Positions 22,905 through 36,300 of a DNA stretch of 64,000 nucleotides are shown here, in pieces. Where the stretch lies: positions 19,291,879 through 19,355,878 of the forward strand of contig JARZZO010000003.1 in NCBI GenBank assembly GCA_030544215.1, read 5' to 3'. Origin of the DNA: Zantedeschia hybrid cultivar (taxonomy: Eukaryota; Streptophyta; Magnoliopsida; Alismatales; Araceae). The translations under genes and the position numbers were made by a program. Below the pieces are notes generated by a model. The model was not told the DNA's origin and searched no databases. It worked only from the letters and a program-made list of their open reading frames with translations. Each line of letters opens with the position of its first letter. Position 1 is the stretch's first letter.

Positions 22905-23132
22905 TGTAGGCGCCCGAAACGTCCCCCGCCGCTATTGCGGGCTTCGGATCGAGGGCTTCTCCGTTCGTCTTAGCACTGTGGCGATTTGGAAGAGTTAGAA
23001 ATTAAGATATGTGATCGCCATGAGCATTACCTTACGGTCCCTGTGCTCCGCAGGATTGTAAGAGTGATCGCGTTCTGAGGGAGCGGGAGATGGTGGTTTC
23101 CCCTTATCTTCCTCCGGCCGGCCAGAGGAGGA
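22905..23132 (-). repeat. Gypsy-1 3' LTR, distal part
   Basis: Matches 50358-50585 of the other LTR with a few substitutions. It ends in the target duplication GAGGA (23128-23132), created when Gypsy-2 inserted; the LTR resumes at 42616. Confidence 0.93.
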
Positions 23133-24449
23133 TGTAGACACGCTAATTTTGACGTCATTTCGAGTAAATTTCATATCATATAATAATGCCTCAGAATGGT
23201 CTGATGTTTAACCATTAATTAATTTTTATTAATCTTTTTAAGTGTCGGGTTTAACAGACATGTTTAAGTTAATCAATTGAATTGATTTTAGTTCAAATTT
23301 CAGTTAAAATATGAAGAAGTCTAAAACGCGTCAACCTGGGTGGACGCCATTTATAGTTTATTCCTATTTTAGCGTTTAAATTTGAATTTTTAATTAATTG
23401 ATTTATTAACTAAAAGGCGTCTGTGAAGGTCGACGCGTTTTAGGTTTCCTAAGCTGTTTCAACTTCTCTTCCGGATGTTTATCCTTATCTTAATTAGTGT
23501 AAAAGACGTCTACAGACGTGGACGCGTTTTAGCTAATAAAGATAAAGATAAGTTTTCCCGGATATTTATCCTTATCTTAATTAATCTGAAAGGCGTCAGC
23601 CATGGTGGACGCGTTTTAGATAATTACAGATAAAGATGAATTAATCAGTAATTATCTGTCGGTTAAAATAGATAAATCCTAGATTTTTCTATGTTAATCG
23701 CGAACGCAGAAAATGCCTATAAATATCTTGCATCTCAAAGAGTTAAAAAAAAAAGAGAGAATTGAATTGAGCCATAGCGCTATAGCAATTTGAAGATCGG
23801 AGCAACCACGTCGGAACGCCGGAGCGCTGCCATTTCCAGAAGACAGCGTCCCTCTTCAAGATCTTCATCCCTTCAAGGCTCCAACTGGGCATAAGTGTTT
23901 CATTTCTGAATCTCATTTACATCTTCATAATTTCATTTCCCATAATCACTTCATGCAACACACACCACAGCATCAATTTTCCAAAACCCATTTGATTTAA
24001 GGGGTTTTCAAAGCCAATTAAACAAGTGAGTTGCTGTTTAAGCATGTTTAACATCATGATCATTTTTTATATTACTTCCATTTGAATTCTCATCATTGTT
24101 TATTCTTTATTTTTCTGTTTCTTTGCCTCTGCTGCACTCAACAACAACAACAAGAGGTCAAAAGGGAGAAATCAAGCATAAAGCCAGAAGGATTTCTGGA
24201 CGATCCTCACATTCAACAGCAAGAACAAAAGAACAAAGAAAGGGCTCTCTTTCTTCAGCCGGCTGAAGGAGGGGAACCAAGGACTCAATCTTCCGCGTTC
24301 AAACAGGTAGGCGATCAAACTCTCTTTTGAAGCTTTTTAGTTAAAAGTTTCTGGCGATCACTGTACTTTAGTTGCTGTTTTAATAGGTTAGTTTACACTA
24401 AACAACATAGTTTTTCATATTAATTACACGAGCATTTTCAGCACCTACA
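23133..24449 (+). repeat. Gypsy-2 5' LTR
   Basis: 1317 bp, TGTAGACACG ... GCACCTACA. Four GCGTC...GACGC-type hairpins lie in 23328-23612. A short open frame (24082-24330, 82 codons, hydrophobic start) is kept in the 3' LTR copy at 42243-42491. LTR sequences this similar would keep it without selection, so I do not call it a gene. Confidence 0.93.
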
Positions 24450-25076
24450 GCTCTTTTGGCGATCACGGTAGGACTTGGCTCGCCGTCTTTTAGTTTCTTT
24501 TTGTTCTTGCTATCATCATATCGGGCACCCACGGTGCACCATTTGTGTCTCTCGACACGTCCTCACCAATTGGTGAGTGTTTAGTTTAATTAATTTCCCT
24601 CGTGCACCACGTGCACACCCCAGTGGCAAGATCTTGCCCTCCCCTTGATTAGTTGAGAAAAAGCTGTTTTGTGATGAAAATGATGTGTGATTGAGTGATT
24701 TCCTAGTTGTTTAGTTAGTAAATCATCCTGTTTAAAATCTGAAACTAAAAATCTTTGCATGAGTCGATTGTTTACTGCCTTTTACCCTGTTTGAGGAGGA
24801 TTCGACCCAGAAAATCCTCCTGGAAATCTGTTTCTGCGAACTAAAAAGCGTCCAGGAACGTTGACGCGTTTCAAAACCGCGTCAGCACACCCAGACGCCT
24901 TTTAGTCTCCAGACTTTCTCTGCTGTTTGCATCTGTTTCTGCGAAATAATTAAGTTCTGTGTTGAATAGCGTCGACCACCATCGACGCGATTCATACAGT
25001 TTCTTAATTATTTTTCAAATCTGTTTCTGCGAAAAAATTAAGTTCTGTTTTGAATAGCGTCGACCATACTCGACGC
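23328..25076 (+). promoter_or_regulatory. Array of eight GCGTC...GACGC hairpins
   Basis: Half-sites GCGTC and GACGC separated by about 10-15 bp. In the LTR: 23328/23343, 23417/23432, 23505/23521 (first half GACGTC), 23593/23608. In the leader: 24848/24863, 24879/24894, 24969/24984, 25057/25072 (first bases of each half). The last two have 7-bp arms, GCGTCGA and TCGACGC. Outer sequence is often TAAAA / TTTTA or GAATA / ATTCA, extending some stems. Spacer sequences vary. Related motifs occur in Gypsy-3 and near 63296-63330. Confidence 0.65.
24457..24474 (+). promoter_or_regulatory. Gypsy-2 primer-binding site
   Basis: TGGCGATCACGGTAGGAC, 7 bp after the LTR end. Gypsy-1 has TGGCAATCACGGTGGGAC at the equivalent place. 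The TGGCGA start is like the tRNA-Arg-type sites of Tat/Ogre elements, but the rest does not let me name the tRNA. Confidence 0.7.
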
Positions 25077-25573
25077 GATTCAGACAATTTCTTAATTATT
25101 TCTCAGTTTCCAGATTTCTGTGTTTTTGAGTGCTAGCTACCCATTATTTTATTAAGCATTAGAGGCCATCCAGGCCGCAGGGCATACGCATTGAGGCGAA
25201 AACCCTCCTCTTCTTAGGAACACATTACTCGACGTCAGCAACTCTCTCTGATTGGGTTGGTCCCTTGATCAGACTAGAGAAGTTGACGTTGAGACCTCCA
25301 TAAGTCCCCAAAATCAAGGTATTCCTCCTTGATCATCGGGCTGGTTGTACCAATTGAAGTCCCGGCTAGATTCCGAAAGCGTTGTGAGAGAGAACCCTAG
25401 AGAATAACGGTGGAAACTGAACTGAAACTAGGATCCTTCCCTGAGCGAAATTGTGGTTTAATCCGATTCAAATAATTCAACAAGGAATCCTAAAACTACG
25501 TTAAGCATACACTTGTTTGATTAATCTCTGTACAACTTGTTTGATTAAATCTTTGAAAAAGGAATCTAATATC
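24475..25573 (+). other. Gypsy-2 leader
   Basis: Non-coding leader between the primer site and gag, with four of the GCGTC...GACGC hairpins. No gene seen. Confidence 0.75.
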
Positions 25574-25899
25574 ATGTTGCTGCGATCAGGCAGAGACTTG
25601 AGTATGGCCCAAGACGCCATCATCAACTACGAGGGAGATGCTAATGCCCCTCGCAATTCAGATTTCAACTATGAGAACGGGAGAGATGCTGATGCCTCCC
25701 GTAATTCTGCCCCCATTCCTTATCGACAAGATGGGAATGTCCGGACTCCTCTTTTTCATCCACAGGATCGATATCCTGATCTTCCCCCGCATGAATATGC
25801 GATCCCTAATCCTGATCTAGAGGGGGACATGAATCAGAATGATCCCTCACCCTCTGATCCTATGGATCTCGTCAATGCTCTGGGAGTTCTTGCCTCCCG

Positions 25900-28800
25900 A
25901 CTGCTCCCTCGTTGAGTGTGAAAATAAAACCTGATGTTGACTTGCTGTCGTCAGGATCAGACTGAAAACTCGAGTCAGTATATCCTTGCAGCTTTAAGTC
26001 TCCTCCTCCATAGACTAGAAATAGATCCTTAGTCCTTCTCAAGTACTTAAGGATGCATTTCACAGCCTTCCAGTGTTCATCACCTGGATCTGCCTGATGT
26101 CTGCTCGTAACACTTAGAGCATATGCTACATCAGGTCTGGTACATAGCATGGCATACATGATGGACCCTATGGCAGAAGCATAGGGGACTTTATCCATCA
26201 CTGCCCTCTCTTCAGGTGTCTTGGGAGACTGACCTTTAGAGAGTGAAATTCCATGTCTCATCGGTATGAGACCTCTCTTGGAATTTTCCATGCCAAACCT
26301 TTTGACAATGGTTTCTATGTACATGGATTGGGTTAAAGCCAGCATCTTCTTTGATCTATCCCTATAGATCCGTATTCCTAATACGTAAGATGCTTCTCCC
26401 AAATCCTTCATGGAGAAGTTCTTTGACAGTCATATCTTTACGGATGACATCATTCCTACATCATTCCCAATGAGTAGGATGTCGTCAACGTAAAGAACCA
26501 GAAATGTGATTGCGCTCCCACTATTTTTCTTGTATACACAGGGCTCATCTTCATTCTTAATGAAGCCATAAGATTTGATCGCCTCATCAAATCTTATGTT
26601 CCAGCTTCGGGATGCTTGTTTCAGTCCATAAATGGACCTCTGCAACTTGCATACCATGTCTGGAGATTCTTTGGATGTGAATCCTTCTGGTTGTATCATA
26701 TATACCTCCTCCTCAAGGTTTCCATTGAGGAAGGCAGTCTTCACATCCATCTGCCAGATTTCATAATCATGGTAGGCAGCAATGGCAAGAAGAATTCTGA
26801 TGGACTTAATCATAGCAACGGGTGAAAAAGTTTCGTCATAGTCAACGCCTTGTCTTTGACGATAGCCTTTTGCCACTAATCTTGCCTTATAAGTCTCAAT
26901 ACGTCCATCTGCACCGATCTTTCTTTTAAAGATCCATTTGCAGCCGATAGGTACTATACCATCGGGTAAAACTACCAAGTTCCAAACTTGGTTGATGTAC
27001 ATGGACTGTATTTCAGAATTCATGGCTTCCCGCCATTTCCCGGCCTCTGAACTTTCAATGGCCTCCTGGTAAGTCTTGGGATCATCATCCTCATTATAGA
27101 ATATCCTTGAACCATCCAAATTAATATGTCCCACATATCTTTCTGGTGGTTTAGGTACTCTTTCAGACCTACGAGGTTCCTGTGTATCATTTTGAACAGG
27201 TTCAGAAACTAACGGTTCATCTAATGAACCATTGCCAGTTTGTGGGTCTGGAACTTCTTCCAGAATTACTTTACTCCCACTGTCTTTCTGGATAATATAA
27301 TCTTCTTCCAGAAAGACAGCTCTCCTGGCCACAAACACCTTTTGTTCGCTAGGATGATAGAAGTAATATCCATAAGTTTCCTTTGGATATCCCACAAATC
27401 TGCATTTGTCAGTTCTGGATTCCAGCTTATCTGCGTCATGTCTTTTAACATGAGCAGGACATCCCCAGACTTTAACATGTTTAAGGTCTGGTTTCCTTCC
27501 ATTCCATATCTCATATGGAGTGTTCTTAACAGATTTGCTGGGTACCTTATTCAGGATATACATAGCCGAGCTAAGTGCATATCCCCATAAGGACACTGGT
27601 AATTTGGACATGCTCATCATGGATCGCACCATTTCCATTAATGTGCGATTTCTCCTTTCTGATACACCATTCATTTGAGGTGTATAAGGAGGTGTAAGCT
27701 GAGAAAGGATACCATTATCCTTTAAGTATTTAATGAACTCAGTACTCAAGTATTCACCACCCCGATCAGATCGGATGGTTTTTATACTCTTTCCTGTTTG
27801 TTTTTCTACTTCATTCTTAAATTCTCTGAATTTCTCAAAGGCTTCAGATTTATACTTCAATAAGTATATATATCCAAACCTTGAGTAATCATCAGTGAAT
27901 GTAATGAAGTATGAGAAACCACCAATGGCTTGGGTTGACATAGGACCACATACATCTGAATGTATGAGTTCTAATATGCCTTTGGCTCGTTCTCCAGTTC
28001 CACTAAATGGAGACTTAGCCATTTTACCCATTAAACATGACTCACAGGTTGCATATGATTCATAATCAAATGGATCCAAATATCCATCTTTATGCAACCT
28101 TTGGAGTCTGTTTACACCAATGTGTCCAAGCCTACAATGCCATAAGTAGGCTTTGTTCATTTCATACTTACTTCTTTTAATCGAAGAACCGATATGTAAA
28201 TTATCATGAGACACATTCAATAGATACAATCCATTGGACAAAATAGCTGAAGCTATTAATTTATTTCTGAAATAAATTGAACAACTATTGTTCCCAAAAT
28301 TTAAATTGTATCCAATTCTATCTAAACATGAAATAGAAATGATGTTCCTTATTATGCTAGGTACATAATAACAATCATCTAATAAAAATGTGTCTCCGGA
28401 TGGTAGCTTGAGCTTCACTGTCCCCACAGCGATCGCCGCAACCCTTGCGCCGTTACCTAGCCTCAGCTCCACCTCTCCGGTCCTCAGCTTACGTCTTCTT
28501 GTCAGTGCCTGTACAGAATTGCAGATATGAGATACACATCCAGTATCTAATACCCATGATGTACAATCTCTTATTGACAAGTTTACATCTATCATATAGA
28601 TACCTGAAGCGTCCTGCTGCTTCACAGTTCCTTGAGCCTTGTCCTTGAGGTATTCCTTGCAATTCCTCTTCCAATGCCCTTTCTGGTGACAGTAGAAGCA
28701 ATCACCTTTCTCAGCATTTTTACCCTTGTCTTTCTTGACAACCTTTGCCTTTCTTTGAACCTTGTTCTTATTCTTTCGAAAAGCTTGGACTGCAAGTCTT

Positions 28801-29438
28801 TTTCTGTTGGTCTTACCAACCATTAGGACTTGGGGTTTGTCCTTCACAAGGTTCCCCTCAGCAGTCTTTAACATGTTCAGCAGTTCAGCTAAGGTCGCCT
28901 GGATCTTGTTCATGTTGAAATTGACGATGAACTGAGCATATGAAGGTGGAAGTGAAGACAACACAAGGTCTGTGTGCATCTCCTTGGGAAGTGTAATCCC
29001 AAGAGCATCCAGCCTCTCCACCCACTCAATCATCTTCAGCACATGATTCTGTACTGAAGTTCCCTCTGCCATCTGAGCTTTGAACAGATTCTTCGATATC
29101 TCATATCGTTCGATTCTGCTCTACTCACCAAAGAGCTCCTTCAAATGGAGCATGATGGATCTAGCATCCATCTCTTCATGTTGCCTCTGCAACTCATTGC
29201 TCATAGAGGCTAACATATAGCATTGGGCCATGGTGGAATCCTCCTTCCATTTTTCATACGCTATCATTTCCTCCTCTGGAGCATCTAATGCTGGTTCAGC
29301 AGGAGGTTCAGTATCCAAGACGTAGGCAATCTGCTCAGACCTGAGGACTATCTTCAAGTTTCTGAGCCAATCTGAGTAATTGGTGCCTGTCAAACGGTTG
29401 GCATCAAGTATGCCTCTCAACGGGTTATGGTGAGACAT
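25900..29438 (-). pseudogene. Copia-B gag-pol, truncated second copy
   Basis: Start ATG at 29438 (MSHHNPLRGI). Frame continuous to 25900 with nonsense codons TAG at 29121-29123 (CAG in Copia-A) and TGA at 26430-26432 (TGG in Copia-A). Domains from right to left: gag, zinc knuckle (CFYCHQKGHWKRNC near 28700), protease (VLDTGC near 28545), integrase (WHCRLGH near 28140), reverse transcriptase (YVDD near 26490), and the first part of RNase H ending in FTLNEGAV. The remaining ~190 codons and the polypurine tract are gone. Identical to Copia-C over the shared length. Confidence 0.93.
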
Positions 29439-31747
29439 TCTCGCCTACAGGAGATAATCAATCGATAATTAGCAGATATTCAGATTAACTAAAACAAGAT
29501 ATGGTCTTTTATTATCTAGTTTTACTCCCACTAATTTTCGACGGACTGTATAACCTTCAGATATACAGAACGGGAGACGCCGACTGTCTCCTAGTGGGGA
29601 TCAGAATCTCCAAGCATCACAGTATGACCTCGGGTAAACACATAGTATCATACTGCTATCTCAGAGCAATCATCTCATGATAATTGCAACTCCTTGCAAT
29701 ATCCGATCGTACTTCGGCTCCCAAGTTTAATGGTCCCGGGTAAACACAGTAGACCATTATCCCCGGTCTAAGCTTTACCATCAATACGTGACTGAGTAAA
29801 GTAGAAACATAGTTCCCGGGTAAACACGTGGATGACTATATCGTTCCTCTACTCTTATCCAAAGGCATCTTATGCCATGATCAACAGTCCTCTCATCAGT
29901 TAATGGCAGACCTCGGGTAAACACATAGTATCTGCCACCACCGAATTAAGTTCTATCAATCATATTGATGGAGAGCCACGCGGTACATTCTCAATGACTC
30001 GCGCTACGGCTTAGATTTTGTAACGAAGGTTTTACTTATTTAATTTGGTCTCATCCTAGGTGATAGTATTAAATATATCGAATATATTTATTAATACTAA
30101 TAACCTAGCAAATATAAAGCACACGCATCACATACATGTCATTAGTGTGGTCATGGACGGCACTGCGGTTTGACTTGAGCCAGACAGTCAAACGCACACA
30201 TACACACAATATAACAATTTATATCATGAGTCTGCAAACCCATGAATGCAATGAACTCCTTCATTTTCATCTGGTCAGCAGTTGTGGATCATCCTCGCTC
30301 CGCGTGCATCCACCTCGATCAAATTACATCGTAATTCCCAATTACATGATAATTCAGAAGAGGAAGCCTTATGGCGATTACATCAAGGAGGAAGGTAGAA
30401 GTACAATGGAATATGAGAGGGAGAGGTTCGCAGACCTCTATTTATTAATACACAATAAACCACACAATCACATTCCATATCCACAAGTAATGCCCGTCCA
30501 TGACCACCATGTGTTTTATTAAACAAACCACACATGAATAGCGCATCAAATGGCTAAATTAAAATTTTCGAAAATAATATTAATTTTGGTTTCATAAAAC
30601 CAGGGACCAAACAAAATTTGGATTATTTGGAATTTTTCGAAAAACTTTAGTATTTATTGCAAGCATGCTAATTTAAATCCAATTTAAACAAGTAAATCAA
30701 TAACACATCAAAAATGCATTAAAATATAAAATTAACGGCTTCAGAAATATTCCATGCTCAATTTGAACAATTCAAATATTTATGGGGTTAATCTAACAAT
30801 TAGATTGCATAAGGTTTAATCTAACATTTAGAATTAATTCAATTAACAACCTTTTGTTAATTAATTAACATAATAAACCTTAATAAGGGCCCAATCAAAA
30901 TTGAATTTAATAAAAACAGTAAAATCCTATTTTACAGATAATTATTAAACCAATTTTATAATTAAAATTTTAAAACCAAAAAAAAAATTTAATCAACTGG
31001 GCCCCCTAAAGGGCTCAGCCCTGCTGAGCCCCTGGCTCGGGCCAGGGCCGAGCCAGGGCGCAGCCAGGACTCGGACCCAGGTCCGAGCCCTGCTGCGCCC
31101 TGGCTCGGGCCGCCTGGCACGAGCCAGGGCCCAGCCGGGCCCGGTCCGGTCGGCGGCTAGGGAAACCCTAGCCGCCCGGCCGAACCGCCCGAGGTTCCCT
31201 GCAACGCAGGGAACCCGACGGCGCCGCCCCCTCTTTGGGGTCTTCTCCGGCGCCGATCCCGGCGTCGGCAGGGCACCGCACCATGCCGCCGGCGAACCCC
31301 TTAGCTCCCGCGAGGTCCGGTGACCGGCGGTGGCCCTGGAGGTCATCCGGAAAGGGATTTATTCGCCCCCTTATTTCCTCCAAAAAATCTGGTTTTGCAG
31401 GTTTCTCAAACCCGTGGGGAGGAAGAAGAAGGTCCATGGCCGCTCTTCCACGGCTTCCCATGCCACCAACAACTCGACCAGGGTCATTGGGCATGATCTA
31501 CAGCGATTAGAACCCCTTAAAATCCATCTCTATGGATCCGACCACATCAAAAACGCCCCGTTCTTCGTCCAACGAAGAACACGACGAAAAACCCCAAAAA
31601 TAAATTTTTCTTCAGATTTAAATCACGATCTCATCGCAGTAATCATCTAATGATTATAAATCTTTCAAGAACATAAATCTAAGCATGGAATAAATTCAAA
31701 AACCATAAATTTTAGAGACCGAAACGGCGAAAACACAGTGGAACCTG
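29439..31747 (-). other. Copia-B leader, with GC-rich island
   Basis: About 2.3 kb between gag and the primer site. Parts: the four-hairpin cluster (29620-29937), an AT-rich stretch (30540-30990), and an abrupt GC-rich, highly self-complementary block (30995-31350, repeated GGCTCGG / CCGAGCC words). Open frames in the GC-rich block look like composition effects. The sequence just before gag (CTCCTGTAG then GCGAGAATG) resembles a 3' splice site; speculative. Confidence 0.75.
29620..29937 (-). promoter_or_regulatory. Four leader hairpins, Copia-B
   Basis: Plus-strand arms around CGGGTAAACA: CAGTATGA 29620-29627 with TCATACTG 29648-29655; TAATGGTC 29728-29735 with GACCATTA 29752-29759; ATAGT 29809-29813 with ACTAT 29835-29839; TGGCAGA 29904-29910 with TCTGCCA 29931-29937. 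Against Copia-A, two stems are better paired here and one is better paired in Copia-A; differences mostly swap Watson-Crick for G-U pairs. Confidence 0.7.
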
Positions 31748-31759
31748 GCTCTGATACCA
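31748..31759 (-). promoter_or_regulatory. Primer-binding site, internal LTR of the array
   Basis: Minus strand TGGTATCAGAGC, the site for initiator tRNA-Met, one base after the LTR end at 31761. Copy of the site at 39569-39580. Confidence 0.92.
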
Positions 31760-31760
31760 C

Positions 31761-33312
31761 TGTTGGGATCGCTGTGTCGGGATCCGATCCTAAAACGCAG
31801 CGGAATAAAGAAGTTCGGGATCGGATCAGTCCCGTTTCGGTCGTTAAAACAAAAACCGATGTAGATCGATTTACCTTGCGCGGAATCGAATCCGCGTCCG
31901 TTTTCCGGTTCCTTCGGAGCGATGCCGCAAGTCGCGCAGATGCCCGACCTCTAGCGGTATCCACGCGGTTCTCCTCGCGATGGATCGTCCTCGCTTCCTC
32001 GCTCGCTGCGGCGCTCGAAGATCCCTTCTGACTGCGCATGATCCGCCGCGACATGCGGATCCAGATTCCCCGTCGAACGGGAAGTAGAGCAGTTGGGAAT
32101 GGCACGCCCAGAGGAGAGAGAAAGTGGGAAGAACGAATGACGGCTAGGTCAGGGTTGCTGGCCCCGGACGTAGAATCCGTTCTTTTATAAAAAGTCAGTT
32201 TGCAGTTTTTCACAAAAACCCAGACTTATCCGAAATCCTGTCGGATTATCCATCGTCTTGAAAACCATTTGCGTGTGACCCTCTAGGCCCAATTACCAGT
32301 CCAGTTAATAGCCCATTAAGTCCAGTAACCCTTTACTGACTCACTAAATTAATTAATATCCTTATATTCAATTAATCAGCCGAATTTAATGTCCCACAAT
32401 AAATTCGGACGGACTGCCGATCACGTTGGATGCCAAGCAACATCGCGTGATCCTGGATGGAACTGGGGTTATCGCAACCCTCTATTGGAACCTTTCTGTC
32501 ATCGGTTAGCGCGCGGATATAATCCTTCATCCGTACAATGTTCCCGAATCGACCTAGGGCATGGTTTACTGTTAAACCCTATTTGGTCGATTCACTTGAA
32601 TCAGATGCCGCTAATCTGAATCCGATAACTCCTTATCGATTACAGAGTCCGCCCTGGCCAGGGACTTTAAGCGCATCATTCCCGGAACATTCTCTCTCAA
32701 ACAACCGAGAGCGGATGATCCCGTATTGAACACACAATTACCTTCGAGGGCATTTCCCTGAACCCGATCACTTGACTTATTGATATCCCATGGTTAGGGA
32801 TTCGTTCGTCAAGGTCAAAGCTCAGAAACCTACCAACAAGGTATCCTTGGAGTCTCAGGTCCAAGGATCATCCACGCAACCGTGACAATTGAATCGAGCA
32901 GGTTAACAGTGAGGTTATTACCATCCAGCGATTCATAGTCGGATCAGTTCAGTGAACTCATTCACCAATGAGCACCTATAGGTTCAGCATAGTGTCTCCA
33001 CACAAGTGACTTATGGGATCAGTCACCCTCATCATATGAGCTGAAGTAACCTATACTAGTCTATCCGGATGTTCGATGTCCTATCTCAAACATCCTATGA
33101 CTAGGAACAATTAAGAACATGTGTTTATAAGTCTTCGGTCCCGTAATTATGATCTCATCATAATCCAAAGACTATTGCACATGTTCATGGACTTCATCGT
33201 GATACGATAAACACAGATCGAATTAATTACACACAATGAATTATTGCCATTTATTAATAATCTGAATATGTACACAGTATCGGATTGGCTTTGAGACCAT
33301 CTAATACTAACA
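31761..33312 (-). repeat. Middle Copia LTR of the array (1552 bp)
   Basis: Minus strand TGTTAGTATTAG ... GATCCCAACA. Serves as 3' LTR of Copia-C and 5' LTR of Copia-B. U3 hairpin arms at 33116-33123 and 33178-33185. U5 hairpin CGCGGA (31879-31884) with TCCGCG (31891-31896). Identical to 39582-41133 in all stretches compared. Confidence 0.93.
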
Positions 33313-33323
33313 GTCTCCCACTT
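33313..33323 (-). promoter_or_regulatory. Copia-C polypurine tract
   Basis: Minus strand AAGTGGGAGAC directly before the LTR start TGTTAG. Confidence 0.88.
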
Positions 33324-33326
33324 GGG

Positions 33327-36300
33327 CTAAAGCCAATCACTTTTATACAGAATACCCATATTCTCTAAGTGACGCTCAAAAACATTTTGAGACAAAGGCT
33401 TTGTAAGTGGATCTGCTATGTTGTCGGCTGAGGGAACTCTTTCCACCACGACATCTCCTCGAGCTATAATCTCTCTGATCAGATGAAAGCGCCGCAGAAT
33501 GTGCTTCGACTTCTGATGAGACCTCTGCTCTTTCGCTTGAGCAATCGCCCCATTGTTGTCACACAGCAGTGGGACGGGATCAGATATGCTTTCCACCACA
33601 CCAAGATCGCCGATGAATTTCTTCATCCACACAGCTTCCTTGGCGGCTTCAGCAGCAGCAATATACTCGGCTTCCGTTGTCGAATCAGCAGTGGTTTCCT
33701 GCTTGGAACTTTTCCAGCTCACTGCTCCCTCGTTGAGTGTGAAAATAAAACCTGATGTTGACTTGCTGTCGTCAGGATCAGACTGAAAACTCGAGTCAGT
33801 ATATCCTTGCAGCTTTAAGTCTCCTCCTCCATAGACTAGAAATAGATCCTTAGTCCTTCTCAAGTACTTAAGGATGCATTTCACAGCCTTCCAGTGTTCA
33901 TCACCTGGATCTGCCTGATGTCTGCTCGTAACACTTAGAGCATATGCTACATCAGGTCTGGTACATAGCATGGCATACATGATGGACCCTATGGCAGAAG
34001 CATAGGGGACTTTATCCATCACTGCCCTCTCTTCAGGTGTCTTGGGAGACTGACCTTTAGAGAGTGAAATTCCATGTCTCATCGGTATGAGACCTCTCTT
34101 GGAATTTTCCATGCCAAACCTTTTGACAATGGTTTCTATGTACATGGATTGGGTTAAAGCCAGCATCTTCTTTGATCTATCCCTATAGATCCGTATTCCT
34201 AATACGTAAGATGCTTCTCCCAAATCCTTCATGGAGAAGTTCTTTGACAGTCATATCTTTACGGATGACATCATTCCTACATCATTCCCAATGAGTAGGA
34301 TGTCGTCAACGTAAAGAACCAGAAATGTGATTGCGCTCCCACTATTTTTCTTGTATACACAGGGCTCATCTTCATTCTTAATGAAGCCATAAGATTTGAT
34401 CGCCTCATCAAATCTTATGTTCCAGCTTCGGGATGCTTGTTTCAGTCCATAAATGGACCTCTGCAACTTGCATACCATGTCTGGAGATTCTTTGGATGTG
34501 AATCCTTCTGGTTGTATCATATATACCTCCTCCTCAAGGTTTCCATTGAGGAAGGCAGTCTTCACATCCATCTGCCAGATTTCATAATCATGGTAGGCAG
34601 CAATGGCAAGAAGAATTCTGATGGACTTAATCATAGCAACGGGTGAAAAAGTTTCGTCATAGTCAACGCCTTGTCTTTGACGATAGCCTTTTGCCACTAA
34701 TCTTGCCTTATAAGTCTCAATACGTCCATCTGCACCGATCTTTCTTTTAAAGATCCATTTGCAGCCGATAGGTACTATACCATCGGGTAAAACTACCAAG
34801 TTCCAAACTTGGTTGATGTACATGGACTGTATTTCAGAATTCATGGCTTCCCGCCATTTCCCGGCCTCTGAACTTTCAATGGCCTCCTGGTAAGTCTTGG
34901 GATCATCATCCTCATTATAGAATATCCTTGAACCATCCAAATTAATATGTCCCACATATCTTTCTGGTGGTTTAGGTACTCTTTCAGACCTACGAGGTTC
35001 CTGTGTATCATTTTGAACAGGTTCAGAAACTAACGGTTCATCTAATGAACCATTGCCAGTTTGTGGGTCTGGAACTTCTTCCAGAATTACTTTACTCCCA
35101 CTGTCTTTCTGGATAATATAATCTTCTTCCAGAAAGACAGCTCTCCTGGCCACAAACACCTTTTGTTCGCTAGGATGATAGAAGTAATATCCATAAGTTT
35201 CCTTTGGATATCCCACAAATCTGCATTTGTCAGTTCTGGATTCCAGCTTATCTGCGTCATGTCTTTTAACATGAGCAGGACATCCCCAGACTTTAACATG
35301 TTTAAGGTCTGGTTTCCTTCCATTCCATATCTCATATGGAGTGTTCTTAACAGATTTGCTGGGTACCTTATTCAGGATATACATAGCCGAGCTAAGTGCA
35401 TATCCCCATAAGGACACTGGTAATTTGGACATGCTCATCATGGATCGCACCATTTCCATTAATGTGCGATTTCTCCTTTCTGATACACCATTCATTTGAG
35501 GTGTATAAGGAGGTGTAAGCTGAGAAAGGATACCATTATCCTTTAAGTATTTAATGAACTCAGTACTCAAGTATTCACCACCCCGATCAGATCGGATGGT
35601 TTTTATACTCTTTCCTGTTTGTTTTTCTACTTCATTCTTAAATTCTCTGAATTTCTCAAAGGCTTCAGATTTATACTTCAATAAGTATATATATCCAAAC
35701 CTTGAGTAATCATCAGTGAATGTAATGAAGTATGAGAAACCACCAATGGCTTGGGTTGACATAGGACCACATACATCTGAATGTATGAGTTCTAATATGC
35801 CTTTGGCTCGTTCTCCAGTTCCACTAAATGGAGACTTAGCCATTTTACCCATTAAACATGACTCACAGGTTGCATATGATTCATAATCAAATGGATCCAA
35901 ATATCCATCTTTATGCAACCTTTGGAGTCTGTTTACACCAATGTGTCCAAGCCTACAATGCCATAAGTAGGCTTTGTTCATTTCATACTTACTTCTTTTA
36001 ATCGAAGAACCGATATGTAAATTATCATGAGACACATTCAATAGATACAATCCATTGGACAAAATAGCTGAAGCTATTAATTTATTTCTGAAATAAATTG
36101 AACAACTATTGTTCCCAAAATTTAAATTGTATCCAATTCTATCTAAACATGAAATAGAAATGATGTTCCTTATTATGCTAGGTACATAATAACAATCATC
36201 TAATAAAAATGTGTCTCCGGATGGTAGCTTGAGCTTCACTGTCCCCACAGCGATCGCCGCAACCCTTGCGCCGTTACCTAGCCTCAGCTCCACCTCTCCG

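Noticed and set aside
24082..24330. 82-codon open frame with a hydrophobic start, kept in both LTRs of Gypsy-2
   Set aside because: LTR copies differ at under one percent of sites, so conservation needs no selection; Gypsy-3 has no equivalent protein.
30993..31494. Open frames of 91-117 codons in the GC-rich Copia leader
   Set aside because: Overlapping frames on both strands in high-GC DNA with no family signature; they lie outside gag-pol.
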